Assembly (NCBI RefSeq): GCF_014529535.1
Contig: NW_023503608.1
Location: 11,396,501 to 11,460,500, forward strand
DNA length: 64,000 bases
DNA from: Bradysia coprophila
Taxonomy: Eukaryota > Arthropoda > Insecta > Diptera > Sciaridae
Direction: 5' to 3'
Of the stretch, positions 49,860 to 64,000 are shown piece by piece. The position numbers and the translations under genes were made by a program. How positions within the stretch are numbered: position 1 is the first letter of the stretch; each line of letters begins with the position of its first letter. The notes under the pieces were generated by a model. It saw only the letters and a list, made by a program, of their open reading frames with translations, did not search any database and was not told where the DNA came from.

Positions 49860-52800
49860 AAACTTATTCTCGATTTACACGATAACTTATTTAAATAATC
49901 AATAGATTACAAATCAGGCATGATCAAAAAGCAGGAACCAGGATCATTAAAAGTAACGTCTGCGGCACGACCCAAAATTGACTTCCTTGTATTACGTATT
50001 ATGGGGACACCTTAGACTAAATAAAAATAGACTGGCAATACGTATTGGCGCTTTCATGCAAAATGTCCCTTGATCGTAGTTAATTTATTTAAGATAAATA
50101 CCACACGTCATGTGGAATGTGTGGAACGCGAGTGCATGGAGTGACTGCGACTGCTACGACAGTAACTTTTGATTTGTTTTTGTTCACTCGTTGGTCTTGT
50201 ACACTAGTTTTTAATTAAATATTTTCTTTTCTTTTCTGTGTAATACCGTTTTTAATCGCTTTACAGTCGTCAATACCAAGGCTATAAACTTTGGGGAGGT
50301 CACGCAAATCGCTATTTTATTACTCTAAACTATAACTAAAGTATAGATAAACTCAACCATTACTAATTTACATCCTTTTTCATGTTCAGACAGGATAACT
50401 GTGTCTGCGTTATTTTCAAAAAATATGTTCTATGCAAAACATGCAAAGCTAACAGAGAGATGATGTTGATGACGAATCAAATTAAATTCAAAGAAATTTT
50501 GCCTTTTTTATATCAGATAGCAAGTACCTGTACATCGCCGTGTTCGCATATCGGCTGGGTACTCTATTTTTTTTTAAAAAAAGGGAGATAAGACATATTA
50601 AAGTATCAAAATCTGTCAAAAGGGTTGAAAGAAGGATAAACTGAATATACACAAAACTTGTATTTCTCTAAATTTATCCACTGTATAAGAGGTCACATCT
50701 ACAGTGTTTCACTTACTTTTGTTGTCAATAGATCCAAATGTTGACCCCTGGCAGTGCGATCGCATACCACAATTTTGTGTGCTAACTGATAACTTAACAC
50801 AGCAAACTTCGCGAAACAGGGTAATTTTTGAATTCTTTGTTAAGAAAACGAATAAACTGAAAATTTGGACTTAAAAGTTGATTGAACAATTTAAAGTAAG
50901 AAAGAAAAGTTTACATTTGAAGTTAAGCAAAGCAAAGTCATTCCAATTGTTCCAAAAAATGCTGAAATTTGAGGTTAATTTCTCGGGAATTTAAAAATAT
51001 TTCGCCTTTGTAAAGTTAGCTACAATTGGCTAACACACAAAATAGTCAAAGTGAACTAGATACTGCCAAATGAAGAGATCTATAACGAAATCTTAAATAT
51101 TTCTTTGGTGAACCAACTCCCAATATATCATGTCTCTGAAAATGCAAAAAAAAACAATCTGGCCACCCTAACAACAATCGGCACACACACACACATCAAT
51201 CTCTCTGGAACACACGTTTACATTTTTATTGAATAAAAATAAAGAAGGTTAAAATAGCAAAAATAAAAATATGTCTCATAATCAAGTTCGGAATACACAG
51301 AGTCTGTGTTCAATGGGTCCTATTTCGTTCATTTGAAATATTTTAAATAATTCGTTAAAATCACGGTTAATTGTATAGTTTTTGTTCCGAATCGTTCGTT
51401 AAATAAAATTCTTTATTTTCGTTTTGTGTGTCAAACTTAAAAGAAAAATTATTACGTTCCTGAGTGCTAACCCAACTATATACAACGTAGCGTTGTAAGT
51501 ATGACGAGAATTTCCTAAATGATGTTTTTCTCAAATTCAAGTGAAAAAGGTTTTTTCGTTTTGTGAAAAGATTCAATTAAAATTTGTGTTTTAAATGGAT
51601 GAATGGAGGTGATTCCTATGAATGTGCGTTGTTAATTTTTTCCGTGAATAGAAAATCTGAAATTTGACAGATTGTTCTTGATGATTGTACATTTGTTCAA
51701 CATACATATTAAATAACATACAAAATCAATAAATTATATCGGGTTTGTTAGTGCAGAATATGCACGAAAGCCATAAATCTTTAAATTTTTTGTTATGTCA
51801 CCGGTTCGAAATGGAACAACGATTATAGTCATCCAAACAGTTTTGCTAATTTGAATCCGACATCGAAAAAATTGAATTATAGACACGTAGTCGTTATTAT
51901 TATGCTCCCTCCTGGCCGCTCATTCAATTCAGTTTATTCAGATTGGTATATTTACCTTGTCACATAATACATCTAACTAGACAATTGACGGTAACAATGT
52001 TCATTTGGCTTCTGTGCATTCGAAATAAAAAAGCACAAAAGTGATTAGCTCGTTTTGTTCGCATAATTCAATGTCAGGCTCGTCTTTCATACAATTTTTT
52101 TTTTGTTTTCAAATCTGTCACAGGGTCATGATAGGAACATAGAAAGTAGAATTTTATGTCAATATTCTTATCGTGCTGTAGTATAGTGTTGTCGGTGCGT
52201 GTGATACTCATTACGAATATTTTTTTGTGTTAATGCTTATGACTTGGAATCATTTGTAGGATTTATGTTCTCGGCGATTTTCATTTGTCATTTTTCCGTT
52301 TCGTTTCGTTTTCTTCCTTGTTTAACGCTTGACCGCCTTGAGTTGTTCCATGAAAATTTTGGCTGGAGAGAAGTAAAAGATCCTTACAAACAATTTTTAA
52401 GACATTTATTGAAATTTGATTTGTTTTTTTTTCTTAAATTTTGGCGACACTTTGTAACGAGACCACTAAAATCACTAAAATAATGTGATTTAAATCAATC
52501 AAACAATTCTTAACCATGACGGCGTATGATAACAACGATACCATATGGAAATTCGAAAAGTAAACAAAATTCATTCATTTCCACATTTCTCTTTGCAAAA
52601 AACAACATCTAAGTAATTGTGTGTAACACAATATAAGAACTCAATGATGATTTCACGATTATAACTGGTATAATCCGAAAAGAAATCAATGTAACCGTCA
52701 ATTCTGCCTAGCTATATATAACATACTTATTTGAATTTTCTTTCCAAGATTAAGTCTAATGAAGATAATTTGTAGATTAGCAGTGAATAGCTTTCAATTG

Positions 52801-53219
52801 TAAACATTTTCCACGACATTTTTTTGTGTTCATGGAATTGTACATTTTTTCTGATATATTTGATTATAGTCTTAATATAGAAACCAAGTTATGTGCAATA
52901 AAAGCATCATATATATATAGCATCACAATCTTATACACATGGTTACGATACACAGATATATCATCGTTACTTACAGTGCTTACAATTATATTCGAAAGTA
53001 TAAGTGTAAAATGAATTCACTTTTTATTAAAGCTAGCAACAAAACATGTAGTCAGTTTTAGTTGGTTTCAGTACGAATTCAGTTCAAGTTTGATTGATAC
53101 AGCGTTACAGAATCTTTTCATTTTTTTTTAAGTTTTGATTGTGAATCAAAATTTTGGAATTTCCAACTTTAGACTAAAATTGTCAATTGGTGTGTGTTGT
53201 TTTTAGATTATCGAAAAAA
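49860..53219. other. AT-rich intergenic region
   Basis: Contains one end of the CAAGGCTGTATAC MITE family at about 50277, an (AC)n run near 51182 and otherwise nothing recognised. It may include the promoter and 5' UTR exon(s) of the gene beginning at 53220. Confidence 0.45.
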
Positions 53220-53366
53220 ATGAGTGAACCCACAGTGACAATAAATATGCACGATGTACCAGTTGCATCACAACAACAATTGACCGGAATATTAGTCGGA
53301 ACGAAATCGAATCTGTCAACCATTTCTGATACACCAGTTACTGATCCAGGGGGCTCGTCGAATAAG
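53220..53366 (+). CDS. Lone first coding exon, unknown protein (partial)
   Basis: An acceptor (GTTTTTAG) lies 14 bases before an ATG, and 49 open codons end at AAG|GTAAAT, a good donor in phase 0. The peptide begins MSEPTVTINMHDVPVASQ and is hydrophilic and Ser/Thr-rich, like a cytosolic N-terminus. Continuation was not found; downstream exons would have to lie beyond the elements at 53.5-58 kb or outside the window. No family recognised. It could also be a chance open exon. Confidence 0.4.
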
Positions 53367-53508
53367 GTAAATTTATCGATAAAAAACTGATTAGTTTGGA
53401 ACAAACAAACAAACAAAATTAAATCAAAATAATAAACAAAAATGATTAAAATCAAATTCGATAAATGCAAACATTTAGCCATCATATCAGTGATCCAGAC
53501 TCATATCC

Positions 53509-54457
53509 CACGGTGAGCTTGAAATATTTTTTAATTGACCTCTCGTGGACATGAAATGTTTTTAGTGGTTTTTGTAGAGGGCGGCACCACGAGTAAGAAT
53601 AACATAACAAGAAAATACTTCGATTGGAAAATTTTTAATTAGACCGATTTTTCGTTTTTTTTGGAACCTGCGGAAAGCTTCGAAGACTGATTGGACCCTA
53701 CCGGTGACTTGTTTGATCACAAAGATATAGTAACTGTTTAGCCTGAGGTCTAAGCTTTTGAGCAGTACCAATCATGACATTCATGACTACCAACAAACAT
53801 CTTTTATAAAGGAAAGTCATTCAACTAGGTCGATGTGAATTTTGAAGGCTTACTTTTATTTTCTGTCAAAAAGTATTTTTAGTTAATTTGGTTAATTTAC
53901 ATAATTAAACGGGTTAATAAAAGGTCGAAGGATGAGTTTGTAATTCATTCTGATACAATTTTTGTTGTTAGACCTGAACGACCATTCAATTTTCTACGTA
54001 TGTCTCATTTTTAGTGGAAACAACTATAATGTTGCAGAATTAGCTTAGAATGGAGAAAGTATCGGAGAAACTACAAAAGAAAATTTTGACTCGAGATAGT
54101 GCAATTTACTCATGGGTGCGATTCATACAAAAACCGATTTCGAGTAAAAAATCTTCTTTCGACCTTAAATTATGTAAAATAACTGAATATACTTTATAAG
54201 AGAAAATGAAAGTAATCTACGTATAATACAGCCTTGAAAATTCACAGCGACCTAGTTGAATGACTTTCCTTTAAAAAAGATCTTCAAAGCTTCTTGCAGG
54301 TCCCAAAAAAAAACGAAAAATCGATCCAATTAAAAAATTTCCCATCGAAATATTTTCTTGTTATGTTATTCTTACTCGTGGTGCCGCCCTCTACAAAACC
54401 CATTAAAACCATTTCATGTCCACAAGGGGCCGAATAAAAAAAAATTCAAGCTCACCG
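53509..54457. mobile_element. Foldback element with ~330-bp inverted arms
   Basis: Ends CACGGTGAGCTTGAA and TTCAAGCTCACCGTG. Pairing continues inward through TAGAGGGCGGCACCACGAGT / ACTCGTGGTGCCGCCCTCTA and AGTCATTCAACTAGGTCG / CGACCTAGTTGAATGACT. A non-paired centre of about 370 bases has no coding capacity. Confidence 0.85.
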
Positions 54458-56862
54458 TGATCCCACATCATTTTTATTGATTCATTCAAAAAAACCTCAT
54501 TATCTCATATTTCGAAATTCAAAACATACTAGTTCTAACCGTTCCAAGCTCGCATAACAGTTTTATTCATTAAATTATTATCGTCGTACTTAGTGAGCAC
54601 AAATTTTGTTAATTTAAATTAATTTAAAACCTCAACTGGGATCGCATGACGAACAAGAGTATGTTTGTCTTTAACTTAACACTGGTTGACTTAATGATAC
54701 ATTTTTCTCTTTGCTAAAATAAGAAAATTAAAGACACAGTGTGTGTACACAGCAATTACATATTAAGCACAGTTTGTGTTTGAAGAGTGTCAAAAGCAAA
54801 TTACACATTTATGATGCTTACATCAGAGCTAGTATGTTTTGCTTAGACATTCAAAACAGAGCCGTATATAAGTGGAACAATGTTGAGTTAAGCTCTCCAT
54901 GGAAACGATACATCTGACACAGGTTGATTATAATGTACAAATTTATACTTACTAAACAGACTTTACATTTCATGGAAAATGGAAACTTAAGCACACTATA
55001 AAGGGAAATTGTGCTGTAAGTTCCAGGAAAATTTAATATGAAAAGTCAATATCAATAAAATTCTTAACTCTATACACATCAGAACATCCTTTGACATAAA
55101 TTCTATCTATCCGTTTCCACCTCCGGATAACCGTAAGGACTTCTTCGAAAATATGCTGTAGATACGACCCTGTATTTATTGAGGAGTTACCGTCAATGGT
55201 AAATAGAAGATGTTTTGAAACAATATAACCGTGATTCAACAACTGTGAAGGTTCTTGGAAATTTGCATTATTTTTTATCTAAAAATCATTTGTCGTATTA
55301 TGCAATTTCCTGAATTTTATAGCCAAAAAGCATTATTTCGCTCATAACATGGTGACATTACGATAGCTCACATGTCAGTACATCCTCAATATTATAGTTT
55401 TAACGCTGTGAGATTGTAATGGATTTGATTTTATTGTGTCAGTAATTATGCATACGTGTATATGAGACAGTTGATAGAAATGATCCTTTATGAGTTGTTG
55501 ATCCGAGCCGAAGTGGAGGTATTATTATAACACAAAAGGTCATTTGAATCATTTGTTCCACTAAAATGCGAGGTATTTTATTCAAAACTGCTACATTAAG
55601 CTAAAATTTCCCAGTACAGTAAATGTCAACCAAAGTTGTGTATTAGTTTGTTCCAGCTGTTTCGCTCAACAAACACACATCTTACACGTCTTTATGCGAC
55701 TAAAATAGTATAACAGTACGTACAAGCAGTATAGCTACATATACTGTAGGAGTCGGTAAACCAGCTGAGTCAAAGTTAGACAAAAATTCTGCTGACGTTA
55801 ACTGTAATACAGCTAATTAAACTTTATCTCCCGGTGTACGTAAATTTGAATTTCAAAATCTATTTTCATTAAAATTTAACAATAAATTTACATTAAATGT
55901 ATCAACTGACGTTAACTGGTTTTTAACTGGTAACTGAAGAAGAAGCAAATATTTGCTGTTTTAATTAAAATTTATTGTCAAATACAAGGTCAAATACGCA
56001 AACAATAGTCTTGCGGAAAAAAACAAATTTCACTGTCTTATCAAAACAAAACGAAGATCAGGTGCTTTCAACGCGATAAGAATAATTATTTCCTCTCAAA
56101 GTAGCATCTGGGAGAGATATCTTGAAAGGGTACTAACATCCAATAATTATTATCAAATTGCACAATGGTACATAACATTATAAGATAAAATCCACAAATT
56201 CTGTCAGTTACAGGAAGCGTCCCTCAAAAAGTGAAGAAAGGCAGTGAGTAATTTGTTTTATACGATCACATGCTCAGATTGGGGTCCGTTAAAGAAAGAA
56301 ATAGTACCAACAGGTTACAACTTCTGATATTATCGAAATAAGTGTTTCGTAAGTTGTAGGAATTTTCAGATTTGTTAGAATTTTTACGAAGTTATGTTTT
56401 GGAAGATAAGCTCTGATCAGAATAAAGTCCATTTCACAGTGTACTCTCACTGTATTGACTTCCGTAATTTTCAATTCAAACGAGCCACTAATCGGGCACA
56501 GGAGTACAATATAGCCATTAAAAAATCTGTTTTATTTTTCAGTTTATTGTTGACATACAAAAGACCAATTTGTTACACTTAATATTTGAATATCTTGACA
56601 CCTTTATCAATAACTTTGTTTAAACAAACCGAAACGCTAACATAAAACTGACTTTACGTTCAAATATTGACATGTCTTTGTTGTTTCCAATGGTTAATGT
56701 CAATTTAAAAAAGAAAGAAAGATTGAGTACATACATGATTTCGGAAGATTGGTTGAAGAAACTCTACATCACTATCATCAATAATATATTATCAAATAAT
56801 GGAATATAAATGTTTCTTGTTTTTGCACTTTGCTACTGCTAATTTAGCAGTGCTAAACGTAG
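54458..56862. other. AT-rich non-coding spacer
   Basis: Nothing recognisable: no coding ORF, no convincing repeat. Could be intron of the gene starting at 53220. Confidence 0.4.
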
Positions 56863-57329
56863 TTAAGAGTCAATTTGCCAAAACTTCGAACAACTTAAAA
56901 ACAAGCCATCGGCGATTTTTGGAAGGTATACAGTAATTGAATCTAGGGTGACCAAAAAATTTTTGTTGCATATCACCGACAATACGTCACGCATTTATCT
57001 GAAATTGTGGTCATTGGTAGAGGTGTTGACGCCGCATATGCTGGACTTTAAAACATTTAGAAATTTTTCGTGTATGTGGTGCAGTAGCTATTTTAGGGAA
57101 AAAATATTACTCTACTATCCATGACACCATGAACCTACCGCGGCATGACTTTCGTTGCGCTTTAATTTTGATTGATTTTGATTAACACAAAAATTCTTTA
57201 GAATTCCACTTTTCTTCGAGTCCATTTTAATTTTTCTGGCGTAATTACTGTATACCCTCCAAAAATCGCCGATGGCTCGTTTTCCCGTTTTATACAACTT
57301 GTTCGAAGTTTTAGCAAATTGACTCTTAA
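56863..57329. mobile_element. Inverted-repeat element, ~80-bp ends
   Basis: TTAAGAGTCAATTTGCCAAA at the left pairs with TTTAGCAAATTGACTCTTAA at the right; pairing continues through CGGCGATTTTTGGA and GGTATACAGTAATT. Confidence 0.8.
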
Positions 57330-57832
57330 TTGTTAAATCCAAACGAACGATTTTCCCATAATTTTTTCTATAATCAAGGGATAACATGTGAGCTCTGCCT
57401 TCGATGTATAAACTATAAATTAAAAAATTAAAATTAAAGGATGAGAAAAGTTAATTAATAGCTAAGTTAACACACCCAGTTAGATAAAAAAAAATTCGGT
57501 CAACAAAATTAATTTTCTCTGACAGAATTATTGTTTTTGATCAGCAAATTTATTGGTATTGTGAAGACGTAACGACGTAACATTACTCTTTAATAGGCGC
57601 AAACATATCAACAGTTTTATGAGCTGATCTATTACTTCATTTAATTTTCAAGAAATTGTTTTCAAATCTTTTACTTAATTTTTTGCGTTTTGCTATATAA
57701 GACCGCATTGGTAAGACCTTCGTTTATTCTTGAAGTCGTTATCGACAAGAGATGATAGTCATCCTTAACGAATTACGAGTAATAAAATGTGTCTTGGAGA
57801 CAACTGTTTGTATAAATCCTTTTAATTTTATA

Positions 57833-58125
57833 TTTGTATAAAATCCACCTTGCATTAGGCATTTGAAATGAATGAGTATCATTGTAAAGGGTATTTGCTG
57901 CCCTCTATTAGATCGGATTTGAAATAGTTGTATTACTTGTCTATTTAAGCGCGAACAACTAATTGTTGAAACAAAGAGGACGAACAATTAGTTGTTCGCG
58001 CTTAAATAGACAAGTAATACAACTATTTCAAATCCGATCTAAAAGAGGGCAGCAAATACCCTTTACAATGATACTCATTCATTTCAAATGCCTAATGCAA
58101 GGTGGATTTTATACAATATTTTATC
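57833..58125. mobile_element. Near-perfect palindrome, ~135-bp arms
   Basis: Arms meet around 57968-57982 with a ~15-base loop. GCGCGAACAACTAATTGTTG pairs with CGAACAATTAGTTGTTCGCG, and pairing runs outward through AAATCCGATCT and GGTGGATTTTATAC with very few mismatches. ORFs on each strand here are mirror images of one another. Confidence 0.88.
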
Positions 58126-59354
58126 CAGTTATTCAACAAATAATTTTGCAAACTGACGTTGCCGCAAAGAACAATAATACTGTTTCAAGCTTCATAAATA
58201 ATTTTTTTGATCGACAAATACTGCATGCCTTACACAGACCACACATGTCTGAAAAGCAAATAAATCAATTGACCATTTAATTTATAGGGAATTTCGGAAG
58301 CTTCCAATTCATTTCCAGGGCAACGATCAAAATTGGTAAGGTGCTCGTTAAGACCGTTTACTCTTTACGTATATTTTGTTTTATGGCTATATGTTTTCGA
58401 TGTATTTTTTTCTGACTTTAATTATATATAAGTATATATAGCTTTCTTTATCTAGATAAACGTTTGACAACGCAAAGTTGATAAGTTGATCGACATTAGT
58501 TATGCAAACAAGAGTGTATTGGCCAGTAAAATTATGTCACTAAGTTAATAACTTAAGACAAAGTGACTACACGTAATGCTTTTATGTAGTTAAACACGAC
58601 TTATTTTGATCGATAGTCCTGAATGGGATCTTTTTTGTCGTCATTTACAATTAACTCATTATCTCATTAATTATCAGCTCCTAATTTGCTTACAAGTGTA
58701 CTGTGAACTTCGTTAAGGAGTGCAGTCACACAAATCTGATGAATACATTTGCAAGCAAAATAGTTATTTAATTTATAACTAGGGTGGACAAGTTGAAAAG
58801 TTTAACTTTCGCTGGAAATGTGCTGGTCCGAGGCGAAGACGAGATCAATAACCACATGAAAACGCAACTTTTCATTTTTCTCCCGAGTTTATTAATATAA
58901 CGTCACTTGCTAAAACTGCTACTAAAGTAGTGCTTGAAGAACGATAAGAATTATGCTTTTCGGCATTAAAGAATGTAAAAGTATAGTTTACTCGTAACGT
59001 GTTTGAGCAAATGGATTACTTCAAATGCTTATACTGCTCAGAGTCATTTTTCGAACACGTAGCGAGTATAATAATACTTCTCTTGCTATAGATCCGAAAA
59101 TAGTCGTTCTCACAGACGCAAGCGACGGAAGAACTATTTTCAGCTTTATGTAAATTTACCGCGTTGCTAGGGGAAATTGCTGTTTTGATGGTGTGATGCT
59201 GGCGTATTGACACACTCCCAAAATTTATTTTTCCCCAGCGACGTACTTTTATTCTCTAAATGTTGAACAATGAAATCGTCGCACCTCAACAGTAAGATTT
59301 TCTTTTCTCATTTCATTTTATTATTTCTACAATCTACGCCATTCTCCGTCAACC
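58126..59354. other. Upstream region of the AHCYL gene
   Basis: AT-rich, no recognised gene. Presumably promoter, 5' UTR and possibly alternative first exons of the AHCYL-like gene. Confidence 0.45.
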
Positions 59355-61530
<2,176 letters not shown>

Positions 61531-64000
61531 ATGGCTACGCGAGGGAGATCGAATCGAAGGAAATGTAGCAGAGTAAATGAAACAATAATTGAAAATACCA
61601 TTTTACATCTCCACACAACAAAATTGATTTATATTTTATATAACTGTTTACATTATACCTACACATTAACGCTGATGCTTATTTATTTTTAAGACAAAGC
61701 TGGAGTACTTATTGTTACGAACACTTAAAAAACCGAATTGATGTAAGGGAAAACACTTAATTTAACATCAGACATTCTTACGTTGATTTAATATATGAAA
61801 TAGAATATTTGAGCAGTGCGTTCGATTGAGTTAGGGTGCATATCTGTAGTTAGTATTATTTAGCAGTATTTCGTAATTCACCTTCTTGTTTTGCTGAATT
61901 GTGTAGTATTTTGGCATCACTGTAGGAGAACAGCTGCTCACTTATTTTACACACACAAAAGAATCTTAAATGGAATCAAATTTTAAAAGGATTTCGTGGC
62001 TTAAGTACGAATGAAGTACATTCGACCATTCTACGCATCGGTGACGCATTTATGAATATTTTTTTACGGCGTTTATAGTAATTTCGATAATTTCTTTTAT
62101 TAAGCAGAGAAGATAGTAGAAAATATTGACGGAAAAATCTCAAGAAAAATTCTGTAAATCACGTAGAAAATATCAACCATTTTGCTAATGCATGATCCGT
62201 TACAGCCTATTCTGATACCATCAGCCTACAAATATTTTCTATGTAATGCTAGAAGCAGTGCTATGGCTAAAGGTTCACAATTGAACTTATTGATTTACAA
62301 ACTTTTCGGTAATTTCATGTTTTCGGTTTTCGGAATGACTGTCAAATCGAATGGGGCCTAATAAAGCTTTTTTTTCTGAATTTATGTACTTTGAAGTAAA
62401 ATGTACATTCGATTTGTTGAAATTTGCATTTTACACCACATACCAGTGAATAAATTAGTAAAATTATTGCAATTCGTCTCAAACCAGAGATTCTCAGTAG
62501 ATGTCTGTTCGCGATGTTAATTGATTTAATTCTGAGTTCCTCTTAGTATTTACACAAACAATTGCTATAAACGCCTTTAAGCAGGTACTTAAATCAATTA
62601 ATTTTTAGGTAGTTCTTCCTATACTTTTTAAAATGAAGTTAACTACCAACTAAACCCCATATAAGAGGTGCAGACATTTTTTTTTCGAGAAAATGTAAGT
62701 TAGTCATAAAAATAATAAAAATTTAAAGAAAAGAAAAATGAAAATAACTTTTAAAAAAATGTAAGAAAAATGTTAGATACAATCATGATTGTACAATGAT
62801 GTATAATTGAGAATAAAAATATTAAAAAATGAAAGTGAAAGTGTTCTTACATCCCGGCGAATTACGAGATCCAACAAGTTCAATCAAATTCATACCTGCC
62901 CACATGCAAGTATAACACAGAAAATTTAATGTTAAAAAGTGGACGAAAACAGTTGCTATTAATAGTAGTTTTGACGAGCAAAATGTTGGTACAAAACGAG
63001 TTTTCAGAAGCTGATTCATCACATTTTTACTGAAATTCTAACTGGAGTATAGTGACTAGTGACTCATAGGAGGAATAGATCTAATTATAATACGTCTGCA
63101 ATGCTCGGCGTCTACTAGTGTGGATCATTTTCATCTGCTTAGAATGATAATTTTGATGTTATTCCTCTAGGGAAAATTTGTTGATCCCGATATATCTGTT
63201 CTCTGCAGATAAAATACCGTATGCTTTGGACACCTTCGGCTGAAAAATGCAATCTGAAATTCTTGCAACCTGAACTGATCTAAAATCTGAAAACATGAAA
63301 GAGATCGATCTGAAATCTGAAAATTTAAATCTGATCTGAAAATCGTTATGACCAAAAAATGCAATTTTATTATAAAGTCTTGCAAGTTTAGGAAATCGCA
63401 AAGAGGAACTGATTGAAAACAAAAAAAGTAAGAAAAGATTTAATTTTTGGAATTTTTAATTTAATACCAGAACCTTTCAGATCGCTTCAGGCTCAGATTG
63501 GATTCAACTATTCCGACTTCAGATCATAATCGGATCAGATCAAAATTTTCAGATCAGATTCAGATTCAGATCCCTATTTTAGACAGAGGTGCATAATCTA
63601 CTATTATTCATTATTCACAAAGTGTTCCATGACCAACATAGCCACCTGATCATTTTCTAGAAGAACCTTTTCTTAATTAATTTTCAGGTATATCTGCCTT
63701 ACAGTTACGACAATTAAATTTAGGACTTTCCAAAGACGCGACAACCGAACGTACACGACATAAATTAAAAATCAAAAATTATATAACAAACCTCGCAAGC
63801 GTTTTCGAAATCTTCGGTAGATCATTTAATGTTTTTCTTGCATCTCCACAAGCTCCTTTAAGTCGCTCGGTCTCGTATATACTCTTCAAGCGTTCATTTA
63901 AGTTGAATACTAGTATTTTTTCCTCGTTTTATTGGCGAGCGAGTACATCATTGGCACTAAAGAGATTACTTAACGATGCCAGGCGATCTCTATTTCTTAT
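61531..64000. other. AHCYL 3' flank and low-complexity DNA
   Basis: 3' UTR follows the stop. AT-rich tracts run to about 62830. 63130-63245 is the second copy of the hairpin repeat seen at 13600. 63240-63360 and 63480-63590 are built of degenerate CTGAAA/CAGATC units. Nothing coding recognised up to the window edge. Confidence 0.5.
63130..63245. repeat. Dispersed hairpin repeat, second copy
   Basis: Matches 13600-13745 over GATGTTAT, AAATTT, CGATATATCTGTTCTC and GCAGATAAAATA, in the same orientation. Confidence 0.55.

Noticed and set aside
57739-58280. Two similar ORFs on opposite strands
   Set aside because: They are the two arms of a palindrome, not paralogous genes.

Overview
Insect nuclear DNA, almost certainly from a dipteran. 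The window is AT-rich and holds five conserved single-copy animal genes split by short GT-AG introns (often 55-70 bp), two tandem DUF1349 genes, one small secreted-protein gene, one lone coding exon, a near-complete PIF/Harbinger transposon and many non-autonomous inverted-repeat elements. A nematoceran such as a fungus gnat fits the overall look, but that is inference. I saw no tRNA, rRNA or CRISPR.

Layout. 1-6.9 kb: no gene; a foldback element (1.67-2.87 kb) and a hAT-type MITE. 6.9-8.4 kb (+): ceramide glucosyltransferase. 8.4-12.3 kb: dispersed repeats. 12.5-15.7 kb (-): two tandem DUF1349 paralogues. 19.6-25.5 kb (-): GIGYF, a translational repressor scaffold. 28.2-30.5 kb (+): forkhead factor FoxK. 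32.5-39.25 kb (-): a chimeric gene whose three exons join in frame to encode FG repeats, a PHD finger and a degenerate, lidless Hsp70. Its introns and 5' side (34-42 kb) are packed with palindromic elements. 43.2-46.9 kb: Harbinger element with 31-bp terminal inverted repeats, TAA target duplication, a MADF gene and a DDE transposase gene with one frameshift. 49.0-49.3 kb (-): secreted six-cysteine protein. 53.2 kb (+): a lone first coding exon. 53.5-58.1 kb: large palindromes. 59.4-61.5 kb (+): AHCYL/IRBIT-like protein.

The conserved genes do not form a pathway; they are independent housekeeping or regulatory genes. The most unusual object is the FG-PHD-Hsp70 fusion. The Hsp70 phosphate-1 signature (GIDVG) lies in the same exon as the PHD finger, and all three exons splice in phase to an 853-residue reading frame, so the fusion does not depend on guessing a gene boundary. 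The Hsp70 part has lost its second phosphate loop, so an inactive, peptide-binding module is the simplest inference.

All splice models were read by eye and rest on reading-frame continuity and family alignment from memory; no transcript data were available.
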